A stretch of 23,400 bases of DNA, taken from an uncultured Bacteroidales bacterium. Lineage in GTDB: Bacteria; Bacteroidota; Bacteroidia; Bacteroidales; UBA932. The notes under the pieces are model-generated. The model had not been told where the DNA came from, did no database searches, and saw nothing but the letters and a program-made list of their open reading frames with translations. The stretch lies in NCBI GenBank assembly GCA_905234775.1, contig CAJOJC010000042.1, positions 1 to 23,400 on the forward strand, written 5' to 3'. Both the position numbers and the translations under genes were made by a program. Positions within the stretch are counted from its first letter, which is position 1; the number at the start of each line of letters is the position of its first letter. Shown here piece after piece: positions 16,820 to 22,965 of this stretch.

Positions 16820-18684
16820 AGATTGTTAATTCCGTAGATTCCGAAATTCGGATCCGGCTCAGGCTGCCAGGTTCTGACATGGATGAGCGGGCGGGTCTGG
16901 TCCGAAATATCTACCAAAAGGTACAGATAACCTGAGTCTCCGTAGTTGGAGGAGAAGTAATCCTGCTTCACCTGAATTCCGTAGAGGTTGGTGTTCGTTC
17001 CGCGAGTAGTCTTCAGGACGCTTACGTTGGAGAACTTCAGGTTGATGAACTCCTTGCTGCGGAAGCTGCGTTCAAGGTTACGGATATACTGGGCCTTTGT
17101 CTGACGGTTGTATTCGAACGCCTCTCCCTGGAGCCGGATTCCGCCCTCGACCACCGTTTTCACTACCTTCTTTCCGGTGATGATGAGTGCGTCTTCGGAG
17201 AAAATAGACGAAATGTGGTCTATATTCATCAGGGCGAAAGCCGTCTTATAACCCTCGAGGAAGTTAATGAGGACCATCTTGGCGTCGTCTTCCCACCTGG
17301 TCTTATTGAGGATGTCCTGCAGGGACTCCGATTCCAGGCCGAAGGTGACGTCGTTGATCTTCCCTTCCTTGTCGAACGAGAACACTACGTTCTCCATGAA
17401 CGACTTGTAGTTGTTGCCGAAGGAGAACATCATGGGGATGCTCCGGCAATAGACGTTACCGTCGAAGTCGAGGAGCTTAACGGGGCCCCTCTTGATAACG
17501 CGGGCGTTGCCGTAATTGAGCAGCCGGGTATAGATGTCGTAGCCCTCGGGCGAGAAGAGGTCGCTGCAGGATTCGTAGTCTTTCTGGACTATTCCGTCGA
17601 TGACGCGGTTAATCGTACGTACGTAATAGGCGCTGTCGATAACATCCGAGAAGCGGGTGTGGGCAAAGCCGCTGTTGACCTCTTTAACCAAAGCGGTCGC
17701 CGCGCTGGCATCGATCGCTTTCTGGACCTTTTTCTGCTGGCGTTTGGTCCTAGGGATGGCCGAGTTCACGGAGATGCCGGTCTTGTAGGCGTCCGCGAAG
17801 CGGATGCGGCCGACCTCGCCGAGCGCGAGCTTCATCTCGGGATCCGAGATCGATTCGTCTTCGTAGGTATACTCGATTCTGACATCTACGTTGCGAATGT
17901 CCATGTTCGCCCTGAACTCGATCACACCTACTCCGTCGCGCGCCTGGAGAATTGCGCTCTCCCCAAGGCCGTCGTTGACCGTATAATCGAGGGTAGTTAC
18001 CGGCTCGCCTTCGTAGGTGATGTCCATGATTCCGAGGAGATTATCCTCCGGAGAGCGGCCGGTGTACTTGAACTCGATGCCGTCCAGGATGCGCTCAATA
18101 CATTCGCGAGCGTGCCATTGGGCGGGCTCACCCGCGAATTCGGGCTGATCGGCCGGCGGGAGGGTGCTGTTCAGCAGCAGCGCCCAGTAATTATACTTGA
18201 GCGCGACGTCGAACTTCTTCTCCTGCTCGGCGTTTTCCGCCACCTTGAGCATGCTCGAGACCTTGTTTGCGCGGGTTTCGTATATGTCTGCCAGATCCTT
18301 TTTGGAAAGGAAGGCAAGGGCATAGCCGGTCTTTCTGCGCTTGTCGTAATGTGTCCTTGTTTCGACGAAACGGAGGGTCACGTCGGACGAGAAACTGATG
18401 CTTGAGGTGAATTCTGTCTCCGCCTTGCCGTTGACGTCGTGGTCGACGAGGGTAGTCGCGGAGGACACGTTCATCTTGATTTGGCTCGCGATATCTCTTC
18501 TGGCGGCAGCCAGGAGGGCCTCAACGCACTCCGCACCCGAGCCGCCGGACTTATTCACCTCGTGTTTGAGGGAATAATAGTATTCGGCGGTCAGGTACTG
18601 ATCCCACTCTTTGGGGTAGTTCTGAGAATACCCCGCGACTGAGACAAGAACGGTCAGCGCGGCTGCGGCGAGAAATCTACGCAT
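16816..18684 (-). CDS. secreted LPP20-like protein with C-terminal NTF2-like regions
   Basis: A 622-residue protein with a cleavable signal peptide (MRRFLAAAALTVLVSVAGYSQ). Residues about 22-135 resemble the LPP20 family: PKEWDQY at the mature N-terminus, then the helix ECVEALLAAARRDIASQIKM and a strand with TLRFVETRTHYDKRRKTGYA. Residues 140-210 are helical (TPR-like spacing, weak). The C-terminal half has two stretches resembling NTF2/SnoaL folds (INRVIDGIVQKDYESCSDLF; INFLEGYKTAFALMNIDHIS followed by EDALIITGKK). I infer a periplasmic binding or scaffold protein; this is fold-level guesswork. The stop overlaps the start of the first PEGA gene by 4 bp, so the two are translationally coupled. 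Confidence 0.8.
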   Translation of the reverse strand: MRRFLAAAALTVLVSVAGYSQNYPKEWDQYLTAEYYYSLKHEVNKSGGSGAECVEALLAAARRDIASQIKMNVSSATTLVDHDVNGKAETEFTSSISFSSDVTLRFVETRTHYDKRRKTGYALAFLSKKDLADIYETRANKVSSMLKVAENAEQEKKFDVALKYNYWALLLNSTLPPADQPEFAGEPAQWHARECIERILDGIEFKYTGRSPEDNLLGIMDITYEGEPVTTLDYTVNDGLGESAILQARDGVGVIEFRANMDIRNVDVRIEYTYEDESISDPEMKLALGEVGRIRFADAYKTGISVNSAIPRTKRQQKKVQKAIDASAATALVKEVNSGFAHTRFSDVIDSAYYVRTINRVIDGIVQKDYESCSDLFSPEGYDIYTRLLNYGNARVIKRGPVKLLDFDGNVYCRSIPMMFSFGNNYKSFMENVVFSFDKEGKINDVTFGLESESLQDILNKTRWEDDAKMVLINFLEGYKTAFALMNIDHISSIFSEDALIITGKKVVKTVVEGGIRLQGEAFEYNRQTKAQYIRNLERSFRSKEFINLKFSNVSVLKTTRGTNTNLYGIQVKQDYFSSNYGDSGYLYLLVDISDQTRPLIHVRTWQPEPDPNFGIYGINNL

Positions 18685-18686
18685 TG

Positions 18687-19364
18687 CTATTCCTCGTCTT
18701 CTTCTTCAATCTGGAAGATGGTTCCGAGAATATCCTTCTGAACCTTCTCGAAAGCCTTGAGTTCCTTGTTCGAGAGCTCCTTCGGTTTGTAGTTCATGCA
18801 GTTCTTGTAGATCTTTTCCCAGTTCTTTGCAGGCATACCCACACGGGCCCAGATCTTATAGAGCCTTGACTCCTGGTCGAACTGAATTACGGTCTCGCCG
18901 AAAGGAGTGAAGCCCTGGACGGTGCTGGTACTTACCTGAGAAAGATACCTGCTGAAGTCTTCTGTTGCGCGGGTGACTCTGGTGGTCTCTTCCTCGCTGC
19001 CTTCGTCAGTGATCTGGCTGATGGCGTCGGAGACTTTCTGGTCGATGTTCTTTACGTTGAACGTGTTCGAGATCAGGGAGTAAGCAGCGCTGCGGGCCAT
19101 CTCCTCTGCGATTCTCTGGTTCTGGGACTCGCCTACTGCAGTAAAGTAAACGAAAGGAACTTCTACGATCTTACCGCTCTTGTAGCCTTCGCCCATTGCG
19201 TAGCCGAACTGCGACCAAGGGGCCTGGTTTACTGTTGTTCCCTCAACGGTTTCGGTCTGAGTGACCTCGCCGGGCTGAGGCTGGGTTGCTTTCTTGGAAG
19301 ATCCGCAGGAAGATGCAGCGACCATTACCGCTGCGACTGCGATGATTGAAAGGATGCGTTTCAT
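18687..19364 (-). CDS. lipoprotein, LPP20-like, larger of two paralogues
   Basis: A 225-residue lipoprotein (lipobox VAASSC, C20). The region about 49-190 shares a pattern with the gene at 19408-19794: APWSQFGYAMGEGYKSGKI, an Ala-rich helix (IAEEMARSAAYSLIS) and GETVIQFDQESRLYKIWARV followed by GMPAKNW. The N-terminal helix followed by strands is reminiscent of LPP20-type domains. An acidic tail (IEEEDEE) ends the protein. Function is unknown; it would be anchored in the inner or outer membrane. It has its own possible -7 box upstream and lies 2 bp before the next gene, so it may be the start of the main transcription unit. Confidence 0.82.
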   Translation of the reverse strand: MKRILSIIAVAAVMVAASSCGSSKKATQPQPGEVTQTETVEGTTVNQAPWSQFGYAMGEGYKSGKIVEVPFVYFTAVGESQNQRIAEEMARSAAYSLISNTFNVKNIDQKVSDAISQITDEGSEEETTRVTRATEDFSRYLSQVSTSTVQGFTPFGETVIQFDQESRLYKIWARVGMPAKNWEKIYKNCMNYKPKELSNKELKAFEKVQKDILGTIFQIEEEDEE

Positions 19365-19398
19365 AACTTATTGGTATTTAGTAATTGTTGCTAGTCTT

Positions 19399-19406
19399 CA
19401 AATATA
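19399..19406 (-). promoter_or_regulatory. Bacteroidota -7 element ahead of the PEGA/LPP20 gene run
   Basis: The reverse strand carries TATATTTG at 19399-19406, a perfect TAnnTTTG, 34 bp upstream of the ATG at 19364. No TTTG occurs 19-21 bp further upstream, so it is a half-match. It could drive the genes from 19364 downwards independently of the small gene at 19408-19794. Confidence 0.5.
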
Positions 19407-19407
19407 A

Positions 19408-19794
19408 TCATTTCTTTTTATATGTATCCCATTTCTGCTTCGGGACGCCTACTCTTATATATACGGTATAGAGTCTGGTTTCCTGATTGAAGCGGATAAT
19501 CGTTTCGCCGACGCGGGTTACGCCGCGAAGTTTGGCCGTCTCTCCCCTGAGGGCATCCGCCATCCTCGCCTTGGCATCTGCCTCGGCCTTAAGTTCGGCG
19601 TGGTTTTGTGTTGGCGCACTGCCGATTCCTATAAAACAGGCGTATTCGACCTTCGTGATCTTACCCTCCTGGTATGAGTCCACCTTCTCGTAGCTGAACT
19701 CAGGCCACGGATCGTCGGGGTTGACTTTCTTATGCGACACCCCGCAAGAGGCCAAAACCAGAGCCGTGGCGAGTATGGTTATCAGTCTTTTCAT
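19408..19794 (-). CDS. small lipoprotein, LPP20-like, paralogue of the next gene
   Basis: A 128-residue lipoprotein from the ATG at 19794 (MKRLITILATALVLASC, lipobox C17). A TTG start at 19809 would add five residues but weakens the signal peptide and runs into the upstream terminator. It shares PW.xF.Y, the YQEGKI.KV segment, an Ala-rich helix (HAELKAEADAKARMADALRG) and the ending VGETIIRFNQETRLYTVYIR-VGVPKQKW with the 225-residue neighbour, but lacks the middle insertion. No function is known. It starts the eight-gene minus-strand run; 43 bp separate it from the next gene. Confidence 0.8.
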   Translation of the reverse strand: MKRLITILATALVLASCGVSHKKVNPDDPWPEFSYEKVDSYQEGKITKVEYACFIGIGSAPTQNHAELKAEADAKARMADALRGETAKLRGVTRVGETIIRFNQETRLYTVYIRVGVPKQKWDTYKKK

Positions 19795-19807
19795 GCCATA
19801 AATATAC

Positions 19808-19838
19808 AAAAAAAGAGAACGACTCTTCAGCCGTTCTC
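19808..19838 (-). terminator. rho-independent terminator after the C10 protease/lipoprotein unit
   Basis: CGTTCTC/GAGAACG arms (19832-19838 and 19815-19821, 7 bp, extended by two further pairs beyond one mismatch) are followed on the reverse strand by seven T residues (19808-19814). It sits just past the lipoprotein stop at 19858 and only 14 bp before the ATG at 19794. Confidence 0.85.
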
Positions 19839-19857
19839 CTTATGGGGTTGATAGATA

Positions 19858-20526
19858 TTACTCGTCCAAGATAATGATCTTCGGCGGATTGTACATAAAC
19901 CGACAAGTTAACGTTCTCTCTTCTCCGGTAAGGGTAAGAACAAAAACGCTGTTCATCGGAGGAGTATGGTCTGCCGCAAACTCTATGTTACCGCCATTTC
20001 TTACCAAATTCCATTCTGACAAATCGATATCTGCCAATGTGCACTTCCGCCTCTCCGGCAAAAGCACCCAGAGCACAGAATCAAAATGAGAATACGTCAA
20101 ATAAGAAATGGTAACATAAGGATTCCAGGTTTCTCCAGCCTCTATTCCATACCATTTGTCCTCGCACGACATATTTATGCTTGTCAATTTGCAAATGTAT
20201 GGGGCATTAGGGGTATCATCCCTATATCCGCCTTTGTTGTCTCCCAATTCTTCGCGAATCTGCTTAACCTCCTCATAAGAGTATCTGCCAGTTCGGTCAA
20301 AACCCCACGACATACCACGCGTACCATAAGGTTGGGACAGCGTTATCTTCTTAGGGTAGAAGAAATCATCGAAATAATATGAGCAGTACGACGAAGTCCC
20401 TCCGTCGAGGGTTGTATTATCATCCGGCGCCTCATTCTCTTTGGAGTTGCCATTCTTATTGCAACTTATTAACGAGGAAGATAAAACTATTATCGTAAAA
20501 AAGATAAGTGAACGTATAATTCTCAT
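19858..20526 (-). CDS. hypothetical lipoprotein paired with the C10 protease
   Basis: A 222-residue lipoprotein (lipobox SSSLISC, C22) that I do not recognise. The mature part starts with a low-complexity Asn/Asp/Glu linker, then aromatic-rich sequence (SYCSYYFDDFFYPKKITL, RGMSWGFDRTGRYSYEEV) and predicted beta strands (WNPYVTISYLTYSHFDSVLW, TLTGEERTLTCRFMY). Codons are AT-richer than in most of the window. It starts 11 bp after the C10 protease stop, so the two are co-transcribed. C10 proteases of Bacteroides and Streptococcus are often followed by a small inhibitor; that role is possible, but no inhibitor signature is visible. A substrate or accessory lipoprotein is equally possible. Confidence 0.75.
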   Translation of the reverse strand: MRIIRSLIFFTIIVLSSSLISCNKNGNSKENEAPDDNTTLDGGTSSYCSYYFDDFFYPKKITLSQPYGTRGMSWGFDRTGRYSYEEVKQIREELGDNKGGYRDDTPNAPYICKLTSINMSCEDKWYGIEAGETWNPYVTISYLTYSHFDSVLWVLLPERRKCTLADIDLSEWNLVRNGGNIEFAADHTPPMNSVFVLTLTGEERTLTCRFMYNPPKIIILDE

Positions 20527-20537
20527 AGTAATAATGT

Positions 20538-21893
20538 TTATGGCCTAATTCCAATATTCATTTTAAGGTCGTAATGGTAGAAATAACTAGTATCTGTACT
20601 TTCAATATAGGGATCTAACGGGTCATCCATATGTTCGGTGCGATTGAATCGACTATTTGCAAAATAGCCGTTAAATAAGCCTCCCCCGCCCCAATTAATA
20701 TGGAAAAGAGTCGCCGTTAACATTTGTCCTGTAATAGGATGCCAAGAAGAATCATAAACCATTAACGGGCGCTTCCTATGAACATAGCGGTCAAATACCC
20801 AAGTATGACCTATATATACGATGTTTCCCTCATTATTGATCCTGCATATTTCTCCTCTGCCAAGAGCGGGGCCACCAGATAAAGAGGAACTCAAAGATGA
20901 TTGATTATATGGAACAAGGCTTCCTCCATTTGTGTACCCAAAATTGACAAACGTCCTAGATGCATTACCTGGATTAGCGCCGCTTTGCTCGCCATAGGTG
21001 ACATCAAGATTATTACTATCTCCCAGTCTGCGTATCAATGTTTTAACCATTCCCCAGCCTACCAAGTTGGCTGGAGTGCTATCGTACTTTAAGATAGGGG
21101 ACATAAAAGTCCAGTTCAAATAATTGTAAGGCGCAGGAGGTGTTACTTGCCAATAGGCCATAATCTGTCCTACGGCGATTGGTGCGCATCCAGCAGCACA
21201 TCTTAATGAATCATGAAAAAAAGTATCATAATACATCGGACAATGCTGATTAAAAGGATCTCCTTGATCCCATTCCGTACTTAAGCACTCCCCGTGAGGC
21301 TGACCATCGATTACCCAATTGTAATAAACATAATACTTGCCGTCTTGATATATCGTATCAACAGGATAAAACACATCCGCCTTGGTAAATGGAGCTTCCT
21401 CCAGCGGGGTAACTTCATATTTCAATGAATCCGGAAGCAGCCGCGCCAAACGGTACATCCCCGTGAGTTCAGACATGATAAACTTCACTAAGTCATTGTC
21501 GGCATTCTCTTGCGCGAATTGTCCTTTCTCCACAAAACACAATAACGAAGGAACTCTGCTATCACCCGCCATAATCGCATACCCATCATTATCACCGAAA
21601 TTGAAGACATGCATAATAACAGGATCTTCTCCCGCCTTTGTCCCTTTCGACGAAATGGTAAATTTATTCGAAATGGAGCGCCTTTGGGAAGACTTCAACT
21701 GCGGTGTCAATTCAGCAATAATAGTATTCAATTCCTGTTCCGCCTGAGACATAGAAACATAATAGTCAGACAGGGGAAATGAAAGAGCCACTTTGGGGCC
21801 TTCGCTAAACCTTTCGCTTTTCTGGCAACCAAACGAAAGAAGAATCAGTTCAAAAGCAACAACAGTAATGAAAAGATTTCTTAACGATGACAT
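20538..21893 (-). CDS. C10 family (streptopain-like) cysteine protease, lipoprotein
   Basis: A 451-residue preproprotein with a lipobox at C23 (LILLSFGC). Residues about 36-165 fit the Spi-type propeptide (YVSMSQAEQELNTII, then FNFGDNDGYAIMAGDSRVP and LLCFVEKGQF). The catalytic domain shows WDQGDPFNQHCPMYY, the nucleophile C236 in CAAGCAPIAVGQIMAYW, H363 in GHTWVFDRY, and FHINWGGGGLFNGYF. Relative to the usual NWGWGG the second Trp is Gly, and GHAWV reads GHTWV. Both active-site residues are present, so it is probably active after propeptide removal. Secreted proteases of this type in Bacteroides fragilis act on host or surface proteins. It is first of a two-gene unit behind the acpP terminator; no clear promoter was found in 21894-21960. 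Confidence 0.92.
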   Translation of the reverse strand: MSSLRNLFITVVAFELILLSFGCQKSERFSEGPKVALSFPLSDYYVSMSQAEQELNTIIAELTPQLKSSQRRSISNKFTISSKGTKAGEDPVIMHVFNFGDNDGYAIMAGDSRVPSLLCFVEKGQFAQENADNDLVKFIMSELTGMYRLARLLPDSLKYEVTPLEEAPFTKADVFYPVDTIYQDGKYYVYYNWVIDGQPHGECLSTEWDQGDPFNQHCPMYYDTFFHDSLRCAAGCAPIAVGQIMAYWQVTPPAPYNYLNWTFMSPILKYDSTPANLVGWGMVKTLIRRLGDSNNLDVTYGEQSGANPGNASRTFVNFGYTNGGSLVPYNQSSLSSSLSGGPALGRGEICRINNEGNIVYIGHTWVFDRYVHRKRPLMVYDSSWHPITGQMLTATLFHINWGGGGLFNGYFANSRFNRTEHMDDPLDPYIESTDTSYFYHYDLKMNIGIRP

Positions 21894-21960
21894 AATTCTA
21901 TGATGGTTATGGCTTCTAATGTGTTTTACTTCCGCAAGTTATGAATAATTATTAACATAC

Positions 21961-21994
21961 ACAAAAGGAGAACGGCTAGTAAACCGTTCTCCTT
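21961..21994 (-). terminator. rho-independent terminator of acpP
   Basis: A perfect 11-bp stem (AAGGAGAACGG 21965-21975 with CCGTTCTCCTT 21984-21994, loop of 8) lies 22 bp beyond the acpP stop. The reverse strand then reads TTTTGTGT. The stem shares CCGTTCTCCTTAT with the terminator at 19808-19838. Confidence 0.88.
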
Positions 21995-22016
21995 ATAAGT
22001 GAATTGCGATTGGGAA

Positions 22017-22259
22017 TTAACCGAGCTTCTCGGCGACCTTGTCGCAAGCGTCTTTTACAGTAGCGATGTTTGCAGTCTCCTCATCGGGAATCTTGATGCC
22101 GAACACCTTCTCAAACTCCATAAGAAGCTCGACGGTGTCGAGGGAATCTGCTCCAAGATCATTTGTGAAATTTGCGGTCTCTGTAACCTCAGAAGGTTCT
22201 ACACCGAGTTTGTCAACGATGATAGCCTGAACCTTTTTTACGATTTCAGCGTACTCCAT
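22017..22259 (-). CDS. acpP: acyl carrier protein
   Basis: An 80-residue acidic protein with the phosphopantetheine site S39 in [18 protein letters not shown], the helix II region that docks with fatty acid synthesis enzymes. The C-terminus ([20 protein letters not shown]) is typical of AcpP. It carries growing acyl chains for phospholipid, lipid A and lipoprotein synthesis in the cytoplasm. The frequent partner fabF is not beside it here: the gene is monocistronic, with a consensus promoter upstream and a perfect terminator downstream. Confidence 0.98.
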   Translation of the reverse strand: MEYAEIVKKVQAIIVDKLGVEPSEVTETANFTNDLGADSLDTVELLMEFEKVFGIKIPDEETANIATVKDACDKVAEKLG

Positions 22260-22318
22260 TGTGATTTAAATTTTAGTAGTTTGTATTTTTTAACTCAATT
22301 ATCTAACCGATTGAACTG

Positions 22319-22349
22319 CAAAGTTAGTTAAATTTTTTATTATCCCAAA
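22319..22349 (-). promoter_or_regulatory. Bacteroidota housekeeping promoter for acpP
   Basis: On the reverse strand TTTG (22346-22349) and TAACTTTG (22319-22326) are separated by exactly 19 bp, a full consensus match. The start would lie near 22312, giving a leader of about 50 nt that is AT-rich. Confidence 0.82.
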
Positions 22350-22431
22350 TCCGCCCCGCTTTCCCGCCAAGCCTTTCTTTTACAACTGCGGCCGGAGACT
22401 CCCTCGAGCGTGACTCGCCTACTATTCATAC

Positions 22432-22451
22432 GGGGGAAGCGTCCTTCCCCC
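22432..22451. repeat. perfect 8-bp hairpin, loop of 4
   Basis: GGGGGAAG (22432-22439) and CTTCCCCC (22444-22451) enclose CGTC. It is followed by TAGCCCCCTCG and no T-run, so it is not a classical terminator. Its form suits a dispersed palindromic intergenic repeat. Confidence 0.7.
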
Positions 22452-22506
22452 TAGCCCCCTCGACTTATCTGTCGGTAGCGGCCTCCTTCTCATAATTATT
22501 TATATA

Positions 22507-22617
22507 GCCGTCGGGTGGAACTCATTGATTTACAAGTAATTATGCGAATCAAAGTCGGATATTTACGGAGGTTGATTTAAGCAACTCTTTGTAACACAGG
22601 AATATCCACCCAACGGC
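22507..22617. repeat. 111-bp segment bounded by a 13-bp inverted repeat
   Basis: GCCGTCGGGTGGA (22507-22519) pairs with TCCACCCAACGGC (22605-22617), with one mismatch. Inside are further complementary pieces: TTGATT/AATCAA (22525-22530 and 22547-22552) and GGATATT/AATATCC (22557-22563 and 22601-22607). The last competes with the outer stem for the same CC. No target duplication flanks it. Could be a structured RNA or a small mobile element without genes. Confidence 0.65.
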
Positions 22618-22632
22618 GCGAAGCATTCGCGC
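22616..22632. repeat. perfect 7-bp hairpin
   Basis: GCGCGAA (22616-22622) and TTCGCGC (22626-22632) with a 3-base loop. It overlaps the right arm of the 111-bp inverted repeat by two bases. No T-run follows. Confidence 0.65.
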
Positions 22633-22745
22633 TTTCCCTCACGTTCGAATATATATTCTGAGCCCCCGGCAGGGTTAGTGTCGCGAGGTGTAGGACTTCA
22701 TTGTTTGCACCAACTCCGAGCCCGCGCGGGCCTAGAAGTCGGGGA

Positions 22746-22820
22746 CGATTTTTTCGAAGAGTTAAAAGAGGTCGCGCGTAGAACTGCGGGCGGCCTCAGG
22801 AAGGGACTTCGACAAAATCG
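22746..22820. repeat. 75-bp long hairpin: 14-bp stem with a nested 8-bp stem
   Basis: CGATTTTTTCGAAG (22746-22759) pairs with CTTCGACAAAATCG (22807-22820) with a single mismatch. Nested within, GAGGTCGC and GCGGCCTC form a second 8-bp stem with one G.U or G.T wobble. Such a nested long hairpin is unlikely by chance and looks like folded RNA, strand unknown. Confidence 0.65.
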
Positions 22821-22965
22821 TACCAACCTTTAACCCTTCGCGCTTCCACCCCCGCCCCGGCGCAGCCCCGGTATGACCTCCGCACTCATTCCGTCGGAAA
22901 TACGCCCTCGATCTTCGCCGGCAACAAGAAAAATCGCCAAGATGAAGCCGGCAAATGTGAATAAT

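Larger units (their letters stand above)
22350..22965. other. gene-free region of about 600 bp rich in inverted repeats
   Basis: No convincing protein gene, tRNA or rRNA is visible on either strand between the acpP promoter and the PnuC-like stop. The stretch is GC-rich and holds at least five inverted repeats (22432-22451, 22507-22617, 22616-22632, 22720-22731, 22746-22820). They are listed separately where strong. The palindrome at 22720-22731 is a perfect 12-mer of G and C. The whole could be one or more structured RNAs, a dispersed intergenic repeat, or the remains of a mobile element. Confidence 0.6.

Noticed and set aside
15458..16837. 459-codon open frame on the plus strand
   Set aside because: It lies antisense to the PEGA gene at 14626-16819, which has a signal peptide, domains and operon spacing. 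The antisense peptide has no recognisable fold; GC-rich third positions leave few stops.
17215..18405. 396-codon open frame on the plus strand
   Set aside because: Antisense shadow of the LPP20-like gene at 16816-18684, with no signal or family features.
19795..19809. TTG start adding MYIYG to the small lipoprotein
   Set aside because: The ATG at 19794 gives a better lipoprotein signal; the extension reaches the terminator T-run.
22542..22580. 12-codon ORF (MRIKVGYLRRLI) in the gene-free region
   Set aside because: Too short, no supporting context, and it lies inside complementary segments better explained as structure.
22507..22617. 111-bp inverted repeat as a definite MITE or insertion sequence
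   Set aside because: No target-site duplication and no second copy in the window, so only a neutral repeat feature is reported.
22640..22660. TTCGAAT resembling a tRNA T-loop
   Set aside because: No flanking T-stem, anticodon arm or acceptor stem could be built around it.
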